This document shows, in pieces, positions 5,710 through 7,836 of a DNA stretch of 7,836 bases. The DNA lies in NCBI GenBank assembly GCA_034005175.1, contig JAVEVF010000088.1, forward strand, positions 1-7,836, in the 5' to 3' direction. Position numbers and translations under genes: made by a program. This DNA comes from JAVEVF01 sp034005175 (GTDB lineage: Bacteria > Actinomycetota > Coriobacteriia > Anaerosomatales > SLCP01). Positions within the stretch are counted from its first letter, which is position 1, and each line of letters opens with the position of its first letter. The notes below the pieces were generated by a model. It searched no databases, was not told the DNA's origin, and worked only from the letters and a program-made list of their open reading frames with translations.

Positions 5710-7182
5710 CTACCCAGCCTCACGCGCCCGCGCGAGGACGATGAGCCGCATCCGCAGCGCATGCACGCTGCGCTCCAGACCGACAGGATAGGAATGCGGG
5801 TTCAAGAAGCGGCGTATCGAGGGGTCAAGAGAGGCCACCTGCTGCCGCGCGCGCTCGCGGACACGGGACAGGGTGGGAGGATCGTACACGCGTCGCCCGC
5901 CGACCACGACCGGCACTAGCAGCTCCTCAAATGGCTGGACCTGCGCGAAGCGCTTGCGACGCGTGGGATCGGCAGGGTCTATCATCTGCGGCTCATCGGT
6001 GGGAGGGTCCTCGACGTCGTAGATCATGTCGCCTACTAAGGCGCCTTCATCATCAAGAAACCGCCTCACGCCTAAGATACCGGGGATGGTGACCTTCGCG
6101 GTCTGTTCGGAGATCTTAATGCGCGGTTCCCACTGCTCCCCTGGCCGCCTGATAGCCGAGAGCTTGTACACCCCACCAAGCGCAGGCTGATCGTACGCGG
6201 TGACGAGTTTCGTGCCCACGCCCCACAGGTCGATAGCGGCATCTTGTTCCTTGAGGCTTGCGATGAGGTGTTCATCAAGTTCGTTGGAGGCCACGATGCG
6301 AGCGGACGTGAGGCCCGCCTCGTCAAGGATCGTGCGCGCCTCGCGCGAAAGCCATGCGAGGTCTCCAGAGTCGATCCGCACGCCGATCATCTCGTAGCCT
6401 CGGGCCTTTAGCCTCTTGCCCTCCTCGGCCGCTCGGCGCACGCCTGAAAGGGTATCGTAGGTGTCCACGAGGAACGTGACGTTGTTTGGCAGCGCATCGG
6501 CATACGCCGAGAACGCCTCGGCCTCGCTCGGAAACAGCATCACCCAGCTGTGTGCGTGTGTGCCGGAGACAGGGATTCCGAATGTCTGGCCCGCAAGCAC
6601 GTTAGACGTGCCCACACAGCCCCCCACATATGCGGCGCGGGCGGCCGAGATTCCACCATCAGGTCCCTGAGCGCGCCTGAGGCCGAACTCCACCACCGAG
6701 TCACCCTCGGCCGCCTCGCACACGCGTGCGGCCTTCGAGGCGACAAGCGTCTGGAAGTTCACGATGTTGAGCAGAGCTGTCTCCACGAGCTGGCACATCA
6801 CGATGGGTGCGCAAATGCGCATGAGCGGCTCATGCGGAAAAACAGCCGTGCCTTCAGGGATGGCATGAACGTCGCCTTCGAAGCGAAACCGTTCAAGATA
6901 CGTGAGGAACTCGGGGCTGAAGAGCGTGTGGCCATCGTTACCCTCAAGCGTGGAAAGGTACGCGATATCGTCAGAGGTGAACGAGAGCGCCTCCAGGTAA
7001 TCAAGCGCTTGCTCGAGACCGCACGCAAGCGAGTAGCCTCCGCCGAATGGGTTCTCACGAAACGACAGATGAAAGCACGCCTCTGTGTCAGCAACACCGG
7101 CGGCGAAGTAACCTTGCGCCATGGTGAGCTGGTAGAGATCGGTGAACAGCCCCGGTGAGCGTCCCCACGAATGGATGGTCAA
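5710..7182 (-). CDS. pncB: Nicotinate phosphoribosyltransferase
   Basis: Makes nicotinate mononucleotide from nicotinate and PRPP, with ATP hydrolysis, the first committed step of Preiss-Handler NAD salvage. The 490-residue product has the family landmarks in order: GLFTDLYQLTMAQGY (11-25), EFGLRRAQG (165-173) in the substrate pocket, SGTHAHSWV (206-214) with the His (H211) expected to be phosphorylated, VDTYDT (239-244) and VRIDSGDL (268-275) at the phosphoribosyl site. Length and motifs fit the long form of the family, shared with the human enzyme. I favour the TTG at 7182, because GGAGGA (7189-7194) is 6 nt upstream; the GTG at 7188 abuts that element directly, and would add only two residues. 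It is the first gene of the pncB-pncA pair. No known NAD-responsive riboswitch or clear promoter is seen upstream. Confidence 0.96.
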   Translation of the reverse strand: MTIHSWGRSPGLFTDLYQLTMAQGYFAAGVADTEACFHLSFRENPFGGGYSLACGLEQALDYLEALSFTSDDIAYLSTLEGNDGHTLFSPEFLTYLERFRFEGDVHAIPEGTAVFPHEPLMRICAPIVMCQLVETALLNIVNFQTLVASKAARVCEAAEGDSVVEFGLRRAQGPDGGISAARAAYVGGCVGTSNVLAGQTFGIPVSGTHAHSWVMLFPSEAEAFSAYADALPNNVTFLVDTYDTLSGVRRAAEEGKRLKARGYEMIGVRIDSGDLAWLSREARTILDEAGLTSARIVASNELDEHLIASLKEQDAAIDLWGVGTKLVTAYDQPALGGVYKLSAIRRPGEQWEPRIKISEQTAKVTIPGILGVRRFLDDEGALVGDMIYDVEDPPTDEPQMIDPADPTRRKRFAQVQPFEELLVPVVVGGRRVYDPPTLSRVRERARQQVASLDPSIRRFLNPHSYPVGLERSVHALRMRLIVLARAREAG

Positions 7183-7202
7183 CTGCACTCCTCCAGTGTC
7201 GT

Positions 7203-7212
7203 CACCTAGGTG
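7203..7212. repeat. 10-bp perfect palindrome just upstream of pncB
   Basis: CACCTAGGTG is a perfect palindrome lying 8 nt before the pncB ribosome-binding site. It could be half or all of an operator, or could occlude the site as a hairpin between transcript strands. A 10-bp palindrome has a roughly one-in-ten chance of occurring in a gap of this size, so this is weak support. Confidence 0.2.
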
Positions 7213-7316
7213 CTGGCGTTGGCGTGTATGTCAGCGTCACCCCCCTAAGGTACCCAATCAACGCCCCCACACGCCACTCGCCCATTCTGTCACCGGCGCT
7301 GTCAGGAGTGTGGCAG

Positions 7317-7559
7317 ATGGGGTATATGCGACACGATGGAGCGCGATTCTTCGGGGGAGCGATGGACGAGTCACGGTATGCCGAAGACCCAACGGCTGCA
7401 CAAGAAGCACCGGAGGTCGCCTGTCTTCACTCGAATGACGAGTGCGCCTCGCGTGCCGCAGACCTCTCCGCCGAGATGTACGCACATGCCGAGCGTCTGC
7501 GCCGTCGCGAGTCACTTGAAGCGCTTCTCAGCCGAGGCCGTGGCCTTCCCGCCCGCTGA
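7317..7559 (+). CDS. Small hypothetical protein, 80 residues, uncertain
   Basis: Unrecognised. The ATG at 7317 has AGGAG (7304-7308) 8 nt upstream, which is why I prefer it to the ATG at 7362, where a GGGGGAG element is only 2 nt away, and to the frame opening at 7155, which overlaps the pncB start. The product has an acidic, Ala-rich middle with two cysteines (C36, C43) and an Arg-rich C-terminal helix (about 48-74, including HAERLRRRESLEALLSRG) that could form a short coiled coil or contact nucleic acid. It is divergent from pncB (about 120 nt between) and convergent with the gene at the right edge. Third-position GC is moderate, and other frames are also open here, so it may not be a real gene. 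Confidence 0.45.
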   Translation: MGYMRHDGARFFGGAMDESRYAEDPTAAQEAPEVACLHSNDECASRAADLSAEMYAHAERLRRRESLEALLSRGRGLPAR

Positions 7560-7615
7560 GCCCTTGGCCAGGCGCGGGGCCCACCCTCGGTCTTGAGACG
7601 ACCGTGCTGCTGTAG

Positions 7616-7836
7616 CTACTTCGTCACGTCGAGCGCGTCAATCACCACGTTGAGCCCCTTGGACTGAGGGTCTTTGGTGGCGGTGGGGCGTATCTCGATG
7701 GTGTGCTTGCCGTACGGGAGGGTCTTTGACTCCCACACCCTCTCGCGCCAGCCCACGGTCCCCCTCTGGGAGACGGTGGATTGCAGCACCCCGTCGATGT
7801 AGACGCGGGCACGCCCGTACCCGCCGGTCTTAGGCC
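7616..7836 (-). CDS. C-terminal end of a probable surface/secreted protein with a beta-sandwich module (partial)
   Basis: The frame enters at the right edge and ends at TAG (7618-7616), giving the last 72 residues. The pattern GYGRARVYIDG, then ERVWES, LPYGKHTIEI and VVIDALDV resembles the carbohydrate-binding-like beta-sandwich modules that end many actinobacterial cell-wall and surface proteins, which typically read YVDG, then W, then G-x-H-T, then a final (V/I)DA(F/L). The alternating hydrophobic strands support a beta fold. The N-terminal catalytic or anchoring part lies outside the window, so the activity is unknown. It is convergent with the small gene ending at 7559, and the 56 nt between hold only a weak 5-bp stem. 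The module assignment is by eye. Confidence 0.7.
   Translation of the reverse strand, partial: PKTGGYGRARVYIDGVLQSTVSQRGTVGWRERVWESKTLPYGKHTIEIRPTATKDPQSKGLNVVIDALDVTK

Noticed and set aside
5260..5919. 219-codon plus-strand frame opposite pncA and the end of pncB
   Set aside because: Shadow of the minus-strand genes; crosses their junction and has no recognisable protein features.
6550..7158. 202-codon plus-strand frame opposite pncB
   Set aside because: Lies wholly inside a gene with strong family motifs; Cys, His and Arg-rich composition is typical of an antisense shadow.
7588..7604. Hairpin CGGTC/GACCG as a terminator between the two convergent genes at the right end
   Set aside because: Only five base pairs with a 7-nt loop and no T run on either strand; at best a weak bidirectional structure.

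Overview
The window looks like a stretch of ordinary chromosome from a GC-rich bacterium. Gene content (DegV, an iron-sulfur flavoprotein, a GAR/HIBADH-type dehydrogenase, a cyclic 2,3-diphosphoglycerate synthetase-like GTPase) plus a surface-protein module at the right edge suggests an actinobacterium of the Coriobacteriia type, probably anaerobic or from sediment. That placement is inference from gene flavour and base composition, not from a marker gene. I see no mobile element, CRISPR array, tRNA or rRNA.

Left block, minus strand (2780 down to 43): a compact run of four genes, degV-family lipid-binding protein, flavodoxin-fold iron-sulfur flavoprotein, beta-hydroxyacid dehydrogenase, and a small glycine-rich membrane protein. 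Gaps are 31, 2 and 62 nt, so they are probably one operon. Centre, plus strand (3017 to 5056): a 447-residue cyclic 2,3-diphosphoglycerate synthetase/GTPase homologue followed after 123 nt by an unrecognised 190-residue protein. Right block, minus strand (7182 down to 5053): pncB then pncA, 33 nt apart, a two-gene NAD salvage operon in which PncA deamidates nicotinamide and PncB turns the nicotinate into nicotinate mononucleotide. A weakly supported small plus-strand gene (7317 to 7559) and the C-terminus of a probable surface protein (7616 to the right edge, minus strand) close the window.

The most structured non-coding DNA is the 236-nt divergent region between degV and the GTPase gene. It has a perfect 10-bp inverted repeat with 29 nt between arms, four CACGA/TCGTG half-sites, candidate promoters facing both ways whose elements touch the repeat arms, and two adjacent stem-loops in the predicted GTPase leader. 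A second, compound stem-loop lies before the unrecognised 190-residue gene. The hypothetical gene and pncA meet tail to tail on a shared CTAG, so no terminator can fit between them. Most starts were reset from the longest open frame using Shine-Dalgarno position; pncA uses GTG and pncB probably TTG.
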